A DNA stretch of 64,000 bases from Dasypus novemcinctus. Its lineage: Eukaryota > Chordata > Mammalia > Cingulata > Dasypodidae. The notes beneath the pieces are model-generated. The model did no database searches. It was not told where the DNA came from and was given only the letters and a program-made list of their open reading frames with translations. The DNA lies in the NCBI RefSeq assembly GCF_030445035.2, contig NC_080680.1, positions 47,381,212-47,445,211 of the forward strand, in the 5' to 3' direction. The stretch's first letter is position 1. Every line of letters starts with the position of its first letter. This document shows, in pieces, positions 1-12,700 of this stretch. The translations under genes and the position numbers were made by a program.

Positions 1-605
1 AACAAGTCTTCCACTTCTTTACTGAATTTATTCCTAAGAATTTTATTCTTTTTGATGTTATTATAAATGGAATTTTAATTTCATTTTCAAATAAATCATT
101 GCTTATACATAAAAATAAAATTGGCTTTTGCATACTGATATTGTATCCTGCAACACTGCCAAATTCAATATTAGCTACAATAGTTCTTTGCTGATTTCTT
201 ACGATTTTTCTATATACAAGGAAGGGCACATCATCTGCTACTAGAGATCATTTTAATTCTTCCCTTCCAATCTGGATATCTTTTCTTTTTCTTGCCTAAT
301 TGCCCTGGATACAACTCCAGTAGTGAACAGTAGGAGTGAGAGCTGATCTCAGTGGGAAGAACATCCAGTCTTTCACCATTAAGTATGATATTAACTGTGT
401 GTTTTTCACACATGCACTTTGTCAGGACGAGGAATTTCTCTTGCACTCTTAGTTTGTTAAGATATTTTATCATGAAAGGATTTTGCTAAAAACCCTCTGC
501 CTCTATTGAGATGATCATGGATGTAGTTACTGTCTTTTATTCTACTGATAAGGTGTATTACAAGTTTGATTTTTGGATGTTAAGCCTCCCTTGTATTACC
601 CACTA
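1..605 (-). mobile_element. L1 ORF2 fragment (reverse transcriptase region), minus strand
   Basis: Read on the minus strand, 605-1 follows the L1 ORF2 reverse-transcriptase segment. The region antisense to the A-DD catalytic motif is near 228-240, and the motif order (calf-type 'gatgatcat', 'tttcaccattaagtatgat') is that of L1 in general. Many stops are present. The element continues off the left edge of the window. It is the only L1 piece in the window on the minus strand apart from the 3' module at 41083-41870. Confidence 0.8.
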
Positions 606-1089
606 CCACCAATAAAACAACATCCTTCTTTATTAGCCTTTTAGTGATTTTCTCTGTTAATGGAGATAATTTAAAATTTCTAATTATGCTGAAGCTCAAT
701 ATTTACCAAATAATAGGTCAATGAAGTAAATTAACATTTCCATGTTGAATTCTTGTAGCACACATTAAAATAATAAATTATACCTACATGAACCAATGAG
801 GTCTTTTAAGTAGCAATTTTGGGGGGTGAGGGCAGGCTTTAAAAAGCTCTGTGGATCTGATATAAACCCGGCAATAAAGATGGCCCTACAGGGCAATGTG
901 AGCAATGAATCTGTTAAAAAATACCAACCAGTATGTTAAAAGTTTATTTCAGTAACATTGTAAGGCAACAGTTAATCTTCAACAAGTCAATAAACCAGTG
1001 AAAAGAAATGGACAGACATAATCATTCTTCCTAAAGCTAAGTCTTCCTGAGTCAGCAGGCTAGCTTGTGACCCTCTCAGTGGCAGCATC
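606..1089. other. Unassigned flank
   Basis: AT-rich sequence between the L1 fragment and the presumed end of ERMP1. Apart from the AATAAA at 943-948 (minus), I see no gene or repeat signature. Confidence 0.4.
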
Positions 1090-3539
1090 TGATGGAATCT
1101 TATCATGCTTTATTTATATCTGCTAATTTTTGGGAACCAAAATGCTTCATACAACAATCATTCTTAGTACAGTAAATTTTAACAAAGAATTACTTTGAAA
1201 TCACAATTCTTCTCCCTTGTCTGAAAGAATGTAATACTGTGCTACTTACAGTCAAATTCTTAGAAAATAATGCATTCATTAATGAGTTGTTATAGCTTGA
1301 AGAGATCCTTTCAGAATGAGTTATTCTAATAATCAGATATCCTTAAAAAAAAAACATCTATCTACTTCATTTACTTTGAGGTTGCTGATCTGATAGAACA
1401 GTGTGCTTATTAATAGAGCCATGAAAACTGTGTTTGATTACTTGACCTTGGGCATTAAAACAGCCTCCCAAATTATTAAGCATGCCCTGAACCTAGTGGG
1501 CATCTTGTTAATGAACTTCCACAATATAAAAGCTCCATAATGCTAAAGAAAACCAAAACAAGAGAATAGTTTGCATAAGAAAATATCACAAAGGCAAAAG
1601 GAAAACCATGATTATTACTGAAAAGACCTTACCAAAGGCAAAAATCACAGCAAATAATGTTTTCGATACAATGTCCTCAACACTTGAGATTTTGCTTTTT
1701 TCTAAAAATAATTTCTAGTAATCTATTTCAGATTAACCATAGAAATAGGAAATATGTCCATATTTTGAAATTCATTGAGATATTACTCTCACTTTTTCCT
1801 CCACAACTGTGATTCTACACACCCCACAAGCATTGTAAACTATATAAGACATGACAAATTCAAAAATCTCCTGGCCTAACTGATAAGTCTGGTAGGATCC
1901 AGACACTTGAGGCATTTGAAATTGGTAATAATCAGTTTCTAAGAAGTCCAGGGAGAGCAATGGCTCCAGTGAGCAACTAGTCAATGCATGTTATAGCCAA
2001 CAATTCAGTACTGGCTAAAGCCCTGCTGTCTCCCTTTGATCCAGTTTTTACAGAGTCACAAATTAGGCAGGCAGTATAAGGAGCATGTTAATAAAGCACA
2101 TTGGACATACTGTACAAGTAGCTTAAGAAAAGTTTCTTCTGCAACACACACTTTCCATGTTCTCGCTGTTCTGGCTGACCTAAGTGCTACTTTTCCAGGG
2201 AGGATTCTTCTCATTCTATCACCCAAGAGAAGTCTAAATCACTTTTTAAAATATGGCTTAAAAATTTCTTTTTTTAATTTATGCTTACTAAACTCAAAAT
2301 GTGTCCAACTTTTTACATTTTTTAAATGGAAAAAAAAAAAAAACTTAGAAGAATTTACCACTGATCTCACCAAACCCCTTCATGCCAGAGCCAAGGAGTC
2401 ATGGGAGAGTCTCAACACCACCAACAGCTTAGGTACAATGGTTTCATTCCAACAAGTGACTTCTTCAAGTCTCAGGAAAACCAGCCCCACAAGTAATTAA
2501 TCTATTCAATTGGCCAGAAAAAAGACAAAAATAAGGATGAGGTACATCAATAAATTTATGTCCTAAAGGATTAACCTTGGGTAACAGAAGACTCCTACAA
2601 AAAAAAAGAGAATAAATATTTATAAAATACCCAGTCTGTCTATAAAATACCTCACTCCCCATTCTCCTCCTACCCCAGAAGAGCCACCATGGTGGCAGCT
2701 CAGTTCTCTGAGAAAGGAATTTAAGGTTGTGCACTGGTACTACCTTTTCAAATCTACTCCTGGCACAACAAATATTCTGAACATAAAGAGCCTGTGGAAA
2801 CCCAGAGGAAAATGTAACTAGACAATAACCCACTTCTCAAATTGGTAAGATAAAGAGGGGCAACAATAATGTTTCAGAGGAAAACACTTGTCGGAAGCAC
2901 AGTGAGTCACTGTTTGGCCCCGGGGGTGATATCACAGGGTCCAGGGTGTCAATACAGAGACATCAGCGCACTCTAGAGGCTGCCTGACGAGGCACAGCTT
3001 TTAGTGTTGCTGAGGCCTCCAAGGCCCAATGGTTCTTACCCAGTCCTAATTGCTGTCACTTTCCATTGAACTGCAGAGTTAGGTGTCAGGGGAATCACTA
3101 CCCTGGTGAAAAATATTTTATGTACAACTGACACAACAAATGATCTTGGACTTAAATTGGAAATGAAAATTTTCTTACTAACAATGTGTGTAAGAATACC
3201 TTCTACATCTTTCATGATCCTGAGGAGACAATTATTAAAGTGGCTTGTTGGCCTTTGTCCATAAGGTCGTATAAAATTACATACATATGTAGTGGCAATA
3301 CCCACATGTGCTTAAGTGCCAAAATACCAGCATTTTCAAGTGTCAAAAAACCATGCATCATGGCCCCACAGCATAACCCTTACAGTGCTTGGCCCTAAAG
3401 AGTTTTAACCCATAAAGCTCTTTGAATACATGCTCATTAAAATTCATTGACTTACGTCACAAACAGCCACATAACACATGGAGAAACCATGTCACATGTA
3501 GCACTCCACTAGGCATGTACTTAGAACTTATCCATAAGA
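1090..3539 (-). other. ERMP1: Probable ERMP1 3' untranslated region
   Basis: About 2.4 kb downstream of the stop codon with no recognisable transposon and no long open frame on the minus strand. A 3' UTR of this size fits my memory of the mammalian gene. The lower boundary is a guess based on the AATAAA signals at 1109-1114 and 943-948. Confidence 0.5.
1109..1114 (-). promoter_or_regulatory. Candidate poly(A) signal AATAAA of ERMP1
   Basis: TTTATT on the plus strand reads AATAAA on the minus strand, 2.4 kb after the stop codon. A second AATAAA lies at 943-948, followed on the minus strand by a T-rich stretch (about 915-935). I cannot tell which is used. Confidence 0.35.
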
Positions 3540-3704
3540 TTAAAACACAAAGAGATTATAGGTGCACACCCAGGCGGAGGGAAATGTCCAATCTGGGAAC
3601 TTCTCCTTCAGAGCATCCAGCTGGGAGGATCTCTTGTCTTTTCCAAAGAAATAGTGGGCAGCTATAGCCACAGTGACAATTCCTTCAGGATTTTCTTCTG
3701 AGAC
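3540..3704 (-). CDS. ERMP1: ERMP1 last coding exon with stop codon (165 bp)
   Basis: Acceptor ...TGCTAG before 3704. 54 codons from [20 protein letters not shown] to VCTYNLFVF, then TAA at 3542-3540. It has no ATG near its start, so it is easily overlooked. The C-terminus matches the length of the mammalian protein, so the coding sequence is complete at this end. Confidence 0.95.
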   Translation of the reverse strand, partial: VSEENPEGIVTVAIAAHYFFGKDKRSSQLDALKEKFPDWTFPSAWVCTYNLFVF

Positions 3705-6700
3705 CTAGCAGAAAAAATTAGTTAGTTCTTAAATTCCCTGATGCCTGAACGCTGAACCAAAGGCTCTTGCTAAAAACCACCTGGAAACCTAATCAAGGAC
3801 ACAAGCAATACTGAGAAATTCCCACCTGTAGTTCTATCCAGAACTGCCATGCAGAAGCCTGGAGTCCATGGGAGTAAAACACAAAGTAGTCTCCTCCTTT
3901 ACTTGTGACCGGGGTGCCACTGCCAAGAGACCACTGTGAAAGCGATGTCCCTTTGTGGGTTCGGACATAGAATGACATATGACTTGGTCCTGCATAATAA
4001 GATGAAGAAAGAAAAGCTAAATTAATTTTAAAGAAAATATCAAGAAGAAAAGCAGTTAGCCTACCACCTAAAACTAGTTTTGAAGGTTTATTTCATGTAT
4101 CTCTTTAAAGATCTCACTACAAAATCAAATCAAGCTCTGCCAGTTTGGATATTCTGTGTGCATCAAGAAGGGCAAATAATGAGGAAGAGCAGAAAAGGCA
4201 CAGAATTTACAAAGAGAAAAACTGTGTTTAAGTCTTGGCCTTGTTATTTAATGGCTACAAGAAATTACCAATTTATTTAATCTCTGAGTCACATTTTCTT
4301 CATTTGTGAAATAAGATTTTTTTTGAGAGAATTATATTAGGAAAAGCATATTTCTTAAAGTGCTTTGGGAAACTGCCAAGTGCTATCTATACAAGTACTG
4401 AAAGAATGACTGGGGTTGCATTTTTTAGAGTTGATATTTACCTTCTTAAGTATTTTTTTCACTAGTTTTTCCCTTTTAGTCCTCACAATTTACCAATATG
4501 AAAAAAATAATCAGGGTCCTCTCGGAATCTAAAAACAATGGCGGTTGCCCCCGTCTAGGTTTCCCAAAATTTCATCCAAAAACAATACAGAACACCAAGA
4601 AAAACTAAAAATTAAAAGCCACACCCTCAGCCTAACTTGAAGAAAGAGATTCCTAAATTTCAAGATAACTATAAGTAAAAAAAATCTTATGGAACAATTT
4701 CTAATATTCCCATCTACACGTATAGCTGCAAAACTTTGTAACAAAGAAAGGTAGGCCAAGTAAGTCCACTGTAAGTCTGAAATTACTCCTGAAGTATGCA
4801 GTTGGAACGATGTTTACTGATAAGGAACTTAAAAGTACACATTTGAAGTGGTACTATGTAAAGGCAAAGATTCTGAAGGAAAAATAAGGTCAAAAAAGAA
4901 GGGAGAGGTACTGTTTGGTATTTGGTAAAGATAAAAAGAAACAAGAGGAAAAAATTTGGTTCTGCAAAACAAAAGCAAACCAAAAAACATGTAATCTGTC
5001 CCCATTCCCACCACCCAAACAAAACAAAATATTCATCAAAGAATCTAGCCTATAATAGACTAGCAGAAAAGGAAAACATTGCCTAGGAATCTTTTATAAC
5101 ACCTAATACCACAAAAATCAACATGAAAAAGTTAAACAGCTCCATACAGAGTTGTTATCAAGAAAAAAAAAGTCAGAAAATGATAACTGACACATCTCAA
5201 CTGACAAAAATACTCCTGGAAAAAAAGAACCATGAAGCAGAAGAAAACTCAAAAAACTAGTTCAATGAAATCAAAACAAGCATTTGGGATTTAAAAAACA
5301 GAAAAAAAAAAAAAGTCCACCATGGATTAGGTATTCAAAATCTAAGAACAGAAGTAGGTAAAACATAGAGACAAATGAAGAGAATGACTGAACTCATAAA
5401 AGAAATGAAAGAGAAAGACAAAATTACCTCAGAAATGAAGACTAAATTAAAAGTGCCCAGGTCAGAATAGACTCAAATGAAAATTTATAATAACAGGCAC
5501 ATAAGAAAGGCAAGAAAAATATTGTGAAAATAAAGTGAGGGAAGTGGATGTGGCTCAAGTGACAGGGCCCCTGCCTACCATATGGGAGGACCCAAGTTCA
5601 ATCCCTGGGGTCTCCTGGTGAAAAAGAAGAAAAGAAAGCATGCCCACATGGTGAGCCAGTGCCCACGTGGAGAGCCAAGGGCCTATGTGGTGAGGCAAGT
5701 GCCCGCATGGTGAACTGAGTGCCCACGCAGTGAGCCAGTGCATGCAGCAAGATGACACAACAAAGAGAGACGAAGGGGAAAGTCAAGATGAAGCACAGCA
5801 GAGACCAGGAACTGAGGTGTTGCAATTGACAGGGAACCTCTCTCCACATCAGAGGTCCCACAGGTCAAATCCTGGTGAATCCTAGAGGAGAAAGATGAGA
5901 AGACAAAAAGAGAAATAGATAAAGAAGATTACATAGCAAATGGACACAGCAAAAACAACAGGGTGGAGGATGGGGAGGGGAAGAAAAATAAAATAAAAGT
6001 GAGAGAGAGCAAGAAGTGAAAAAAGCCAGTGAGAACTTGGCCAAAAATGTAAGGCAGGTAAAAAAGAAATAACATTCATTTAATTGGTATCACTGAAGAA
6101 GAAAAACAAAACAATGGAATGCAACTAATATTTAAAACACTAATTCCAAGTAAACTTAACTGAAATGAAAGGACACCTGAATCTACACAGTGAGATGGCC
6201 CACTGGGTACCTTAGAAAATTAACCCAGAATGATCAACAGCAAGACAAAACTTAATAAACTATTAGATTTCAAAAATAAAGAAAAGACCCTCAAGTTCTT
6301 CAGTAAAAATACCTGTTTTAGTCAGCCAAAGGGGTGCTGATGCAAAATACCAAAATTGGCTGGTTTTTATAAAGGGTATTTCTTTGGGGTAGGAGCTTAC
6401 AGATACCAGGTCATAAAGCATAAGTTACTTCCCTCACCAAAGTCTATTTTCACGTGTTAGAGCAAGATGGCTGCCAATGTCTGTGAGGATTCAGGCTTCC
6501 AGGGTCTTGCTTCTCGCTGGGTTCAGGGTTCCTCTCTTCCTGGGGCTTGCTTCTGTTTCCTCTGTGAGCTTACTTCCTAAGGCTCCAGTTTAAGGCTTCA
6601 GCATCAAACTCCAACATCAAAACTCCAACATCAGAAACCCTCATCTCTGTCCTTTGCCATGCCTTTTATCAAATGACAAGACCCAATCAAAGCCCTAGTT

Positions 6701-9700
6701 ATAACTTAATCACACCCACGTACAGATCAGATTACAAACAGAATCCAATATCTATTTTTGGAATTCATAACCACATCAAACTGCTACATTCCACCCTTTG
6801 AATTCCAAAAAGACATTACAGGTGGCGGACTTGGCCCAGTGGTTAGGGCATCCATCTACCACATAGGAGGTCCGCGGTTCAAACCCCGGGCCTCCTTGAC
6901 CCATGTGGAGCTGGCCCATGTGCAGTGCTGATGCACGCAAGGAGTGCCGTGCCATGCAGGGTTGTCTCCCACATAGGGGACCCCCATGTGCAAGGAGTGA
7001 GCCCCATAAGGAGAGCTGCCCTGTGAGAAAAAAACCGCAGGCTGCCCAGGAGTGCACCACACACACACAGAACTGACACAACAAGATGACGCAACAAAAA
7101 GAAACACAGATTCCCGTGCTGCTGACAACAACAGAAGCGGACAAAGACACAGCAAATAGACACAGAGAACAGACAACTGGGGTTGGGAGGAGAGGGGGAG
7201 GGAAGATAAATAAATAAATCTTAAAAAAAAAAAAAAAGACATAACAGTATTTGAAAAAACCTTAAACCAGTGAAAATGCAAGTACTAAATCATATCACAA
7301 TCAACTTAAAGAAATACAGTTTGTCTTGGGGCAAAGTCCTGTCTGCTATAGACCTCTGAAACCTAGAAAACAATTCATCTATTTCTAATATGCAAACGGA
7401 CAAAGGATAAACATTTTCATTACAATAGGAGAAATTGGGAGGGAAACATGAGTCATGGTTTCTCTACAGTTCAGTAGACCTGCAGGGAATCCTCTGTTTG
7501 ATTTCAAAGTCTGGGAGTCATTCTTAAGAAGATGGTTTCTTCTCCTTGGGGCCATATGGGGACCCATCCTTTCCACATGTTTGCCCAAAGGCCATTTTCT
7601 TGGTTCCTCAGCAAGTATTTGGGTATTGACCAGGCTCCAGACCTCTCCCTCTAGAGTGTTGGGGTGATAGCCACACCTTACCCAATCTTTGGGTTAGGGT
7701 CTTTTTTTGTTTTTAAATGAAGAAAATAAATTTGTTATTTAACATTCATCCTTAAGTTACAATTATGTCAAAACAATCTGCTTCTAATGAAAGAAACCTC
7801 AGCAGTACAATTCTAAAACATACATTTAGTAAGAGCTTCTACAGTTCTGAATAAATTACATGCGTGATATACATTAACCAATAAGGAATACCAATATGAG
7901 AAATTCAGGACAGTTCTTTTTTTCTGCATGGAGAGTACTATACAGCACACACATACAATATAAACCCTCAAAGCAATGGTATGTAATAGGTAGTGAGAGA
8001 CACTTAAAATAAGCAAATATAAAATACCTACAAACAGGTTTTTTTTTTTTTTAGGTAACAAAATATTTTCAGTCCTTGACACCTTCTCACACTCACCTAG
8101 CACCAGAGATGCAAGGACTTAAGAGTAAACATGTCCAATTTCATGCTTAAAACCTAAAGTACGCACTGAGTAGAAAATATACATTGTGATCTACTCTACA
8201 TGAGTATGCAAACTTTGGGTTAGAGTCTTAACCCCCCTAGCGCAGTGATATGAAGACAACATTCCACCTAACCTTTAGCATACATAAAGTCTCAACTCTC
8301 TCAGAGCAATGAGTTCACCACCTGGCTTTGCCTAACCTTTGGCATAGAGGCTCAATCCTCTCAGAGCAAAAAGTTAACCACCTGGCCTTCCCTAACCTTT
8401 GGGGAACAAGTCTATCCCTCTCAGAACTGTGGGGTGCTGACCTTAATCACTCTAATCCTTGGGGAATGTGCTCCACCCTCTCTGTACCTTGGGGCAGCAA
8501 AACTCTCCCAGAACATCCAACAGGAACATCCACCTCTTCAACTGCTGGGGCAAACTCACCCTCTCTGTACACATGGGTGGGGTTCCTCTCTTGGCCCAAG
8601 GTGATGCCAAGTTCCAGATCTCAGCTTCCATGGTTTTCCTCTTAAAGCTGTTTCCTTCAATTTCTCCTATCCATACCCTTTTTATTCCAGGCTGACAGTG
8701 GTTTAGTTCATACAGCTCTCTCAAAAATCTTGTTGGTATAGCATGCAGGCAGCAGGGGTCCAAGGCATCAGACAGTAAGACTTTCCACAAGTCTTTCCAA
8801 GAGAACTGCATCTTCAATCTTGATTTACCAGTTCCAAGTTTAGTTAAGTCCTCCAATGGGACACTTTCATCTGGAAGCTTGATTTTCAGGGGCTTGGAAT
8901 TTTCAGAATCAGTTTCTTTGTGCCTGACAGTTCAGTCCTCAGCATATCTCTTTTGTCTAGCATTTTTCTGTAAGTTGTAAGCAGAAGCCAAGCTGCATTC
9001 TCCAGGTTTACTTTGGAAATTTCTTCAGCTAAATGCCCAGGCTCACCATTTCCAAATACTATCTTCCATAAAACACCAGGAGTTAATCTTGCTAAGTTCT
9101 ATGTAACTTTAAAACACGAATCAGCTTTCCTCCAGTTTCCAATCATAGTTTCATGGTTTACTTCTAAGGAACTCTTTAGCATCCATATTGGTTTCAACAG
9201 TCTCTTCAAAGCACAGTAGGTCTTTTCTTCCAAGCATCTCACAATTTCCCAAAAAAATCACCCCTTACCCATTTATAAAACTGTTTCAGCATTTTGGTAA
9301 TTGCAAAAGCACTTCCCCACTCCTTGGTACCAAATTCTGTTAGCAGTCAGCCAAAGGGGTGCTGATGCAAAATACCACAATTGGCTGGTTTTTATAAAGG
9401 CTATTTAATTGGGGTAGGAGCTTACAGATACGAAGCCATAAAGCATAAGTTACTTCCCTCACCAAAGTCTATTTTCACATGTTGGAACAAGATAGCTGCC
9501 AACATCTGCATGGGTTCAGGCTTCCAGGGTTCCTCTATTCCAGGGTCTTGCTTCTCTCTGGGTTCAGGGTTCCTCTCTTCCTCGGGCTTGCTTCTGTTTT
9601 CTCTGTGAGCTTACTTCCCAGGGCTCCAGTTTAAGGGTTCAGCATCAAACTCTAACATCAAAAACCCTCAACTCTATCCTTATCCATGCCTTTTATCTCT

Positions 9701-12700
9701 GAGTCCCCAGCCACCAAGGGGTGGGGACTTAATGCCTTAATGACATGGCCCAATCAAAGCCCTAGTTATAACTTAATCATGCCCAGGTACAGACCAGATT
9801 ACAAACATAATCCAATATCTTTTCTGGAATTCATAATCATATCAAACTGCTACAATATCCAATACTTCACAGGAACAAAGGAATTATACTAGCAATAAAC
9901 CTTGCAAAAATTACAAAGCAAGGCAATAAATGAACAGCAATTTAAGAAAATTCAATGAAAGAAAGTGTGAGCCCCCAATTTTACACCTACCAAGTTATCA
10001 ACCAAGTATGAAGGCTGTAGTAAACCAGTTTTAAACATAAAGAATCTCAGCATTCATGAACCCTTCTTTAGAAATCAAAAGGATAAGCTTATTCCAATCA
10101 AGAGATAACTGCAAAAACTTTAGCACAAGAACTGGTGGTGAGGATTCTTAATATGTATAAATATAATACTAAGACTAAAACAAACATAGAGATGAGGGTG
10201 GAAGCCTAATGTACAAATGTTACATGCTGTTGCAAAAGTAGAGAGGAAAAGGAGCAGGAAAGAGTATAGAGTATACAAACTATTGCAGAGGTGACAGGTG
10301 GGAGTTAAAGAACACCATAATAAACTGAGAAATATGGGAAGCAGATGTGGCTCAAGAGATTGGGCTCCCATCTACGATATGGAGGTCCAGGGTTCAATTC
10401 CCAGGCCTTCCTGGTGAAGGCAAGCTGGTCTGAGCAGACAGCTGGCCCATGCAGCAAGCTGGCCTGAGCAGAGTGCTGGCCTCAGCGGAGAGCTGGTGCA
10501 GCAAGATGTCACAACAAAAAGAGACACAGAGGAGAGACAATAAGAGATGCAGCAGAACAGGGAGCTGAGGTGGTGTGCAAGAGATTGAGTGCCTCTCTCC
10601 AAAGCCAGAAGGTCCCAGGATTGGTTCATGGTGGCACCTAAAGAGAAGACAAGCAGACACAGAAGAATGGATAGTGAAAGGATACAGAGAGTAGACGATG
10701 AGGGGGATGGGGAGAAATAACAGAAATAGAAAAAGGGCAAATAATAGGGAACAAAAATATAAATTTTAAATGCCAAAATTTTTAAAAATTAAAGAGCAAT
10801 GAATACACATCTCATAAAGAGAGGAAAATAGCAAATAAAACAATACACATAATTATAAAGTACTGTGACAGAGTTGGGATCAAACTTATTCATAAAATAA
10901 GTGAACAGACTTAACTATTAAAAAAAAAATATTTTCAAACGGGCTTACAAATCCAGACCCAATCATATACTGCATTCAAGAAACAATCTGAAAGAGATTC
11001 AGAAAAGGTAAACATGAAGAGATGATGTCCTTCCATAAACTAGAACAAATGTAACATGATAAAGTGGTAAGAATGTGAAGAAGCATGGGAAAAACACAAT
11101 TAATGTAACCTATAAACTATAGCTAACAGCAATACTGTAATATTCTCGCATCAATGCCAAGAATGTACTGTGGTATTAATGAGGAAAGGGTATGGAAAAA
11201 ATATGCCAAATGTACTCTGTGGACCATAGTTAGTGGTAACAGTCTGATGATATTATCTCATAATTTGTAACAAATGTCCCATAGCAATGTAGTGTGCTGG
11301 TGGAGTGGTGGTGTGCAGGAATTTCAAACATGTACACGATTGTTTTGTAAATTCACAACTTCTCTAATAAAAAAAAATACATTTTTAAAAATGAAGGAAT
11401 GGACAAGGTATTCCAAGCAAATGGAAACAATAAGAAAGCATTATCTGATGTTAGACAAAAGAGAATTCAAGGCAAAAATAGCAATAAATGTAGGGGAAAA
11501 AACAAACCAAGGATTTTTTTTAGGTACCAGGGGCCATGTATTGAACCTGGGAACTCGTATGTTGGAAGGTGGTCCTCAACCACTGAGGCACACTGGCTTC
11601 CCTGAATTGTCTTTTTTTTTTGCTTGTTGTTTGTTTTTATCAGGAGGCACTGGAAACTGAACCCGAGACCACCCATGTGGGAGGAGGGAGCGCAACAGCT
11701 TGAGCCACATCTGCTCCCCTGGCAAGGATACTTTTTTAATTCTAAAAGTCATGATTCACAATGAAGATATAAAAATTGTGAATATCTACACACCAAATAA
11801 TATAGCAAACAATTTTTGAAGCAAAACTACAGGAGACACCAGAAGATTTATATATAGAGAAACACACAAATAAAAGATGTTAATATTTATTCCACTCACA
11901 GTACAAAACAAACAAAAAATTGAATAAAAAGAAAACACAGGCAATGTAATCAATAAAGTAGATTGCACATATAGGTATATATACACGTGTGTATGTATAC
12001 ACATGTATATCAAGCTCCTTCTCAGGCACATGCCACTGAATGTGTGGAACACATATAAAAGTAATTTATCAAATATCAGGTTCCCCAAAGAATCAGTAAG
12101 TTCTATAAAATGGGATAAATATAAAATGAAATAACACTCTTTGATCAAGATTCAATAAAACTTAAAATTATCAATACTAAAACAAAGCAAGGGAAGCAGA
12201 CTTGGTCCAATTGATAGAGCGTCCACCTACCACATGGGAGGTCCACGGTTCAAACCGCAGGCCTCCTTGGCCTGTGCGGAGCTGGCCCATGCACAGTGCT
12301 GATGCACACAAGGAGTGCTGTGCCATGCAGGGGTGTCCCTCGTGTAGGGGAGCCCTAAGCGCAAGGAGTGCGCCCCATAAGGAGAGCCACCCAGCACGAG
12401 AGAAAGGGCAGCCTGCCCAAGAATGGTGCGGCACACACGGAGAGCTGACACAACAAGATGATGCTACAAAAAGTAACACAGATTCCCGGTGCCGCTGATA
12501 AGGATAGAAGCGGTCACAGAAGAACACAACAGCAAATGGACACAGAGAGCAGACAACTGGGGGTGGGGAGGGGGAGGCAAGGGGAGGGAAATAAATCTTT
12601 AAAACATTAAAATTAAAATAAATATATAAAATAAAACAAAGCAAAAAAAGTCCCTTCAAATGAGAATTTAAAAGTCTATTAAAACCTCATCTATGAAAGA

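Larger units (their letters stand above)
6314..9854 (-). mobile_element. MaLR/ERVL-like endogenous retrovirus, non-autonomous provirus
   Basis: Read on the minus strand: 5' LTR 9854-9338, a primer-binding site at 9332-9315, about 1.6 kb of non-coding interior, a purine-rich tract at about 6798-6789, and 3' LTR 6788-6314. Both LTRs begin TGTAGCAG and end in ..ACA. The flanks ATACC (6309-6313) and ATATC (9855-9859) are a 5-bp target duplication with one mismatch. The primer-binding site matches tRNA-Leu(UAA) with one extra base. The interior lacks gag- or pol-like frames, as in MaLR elements. Later insertions are the SINE at 6821-7236 and the retrocopy at 7704-8212. It is an old defective element. 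Confidence 0.85.

Noticed and set aside
5640-5755. CRISPR-like array of short repeats
   Set aside because: The units are degenerate, have no unique spacers of constant size and sit inside a SINE. The genome is mammalian.
6821-6900. tRNA gene
   Set aside because: A and B boxes are present, but this is the head of a SINE with body, tail and target duplication. The same applies to every other tRNA-like segment here.
8328-8645. 105-codon open frame with repeated residues around 'NLWG'
   Set aside because: It lies antisense in the provirus interior, and the residue repeats only mirror the 60-bp DNA repeat. There is no coding support.
12177-12659. 160-codon minus-strand frame, and similar frames over many intervals
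   Set aside because: The same peptide pattern recurs at every long SINE. These are frames through the SINE body, not genes.
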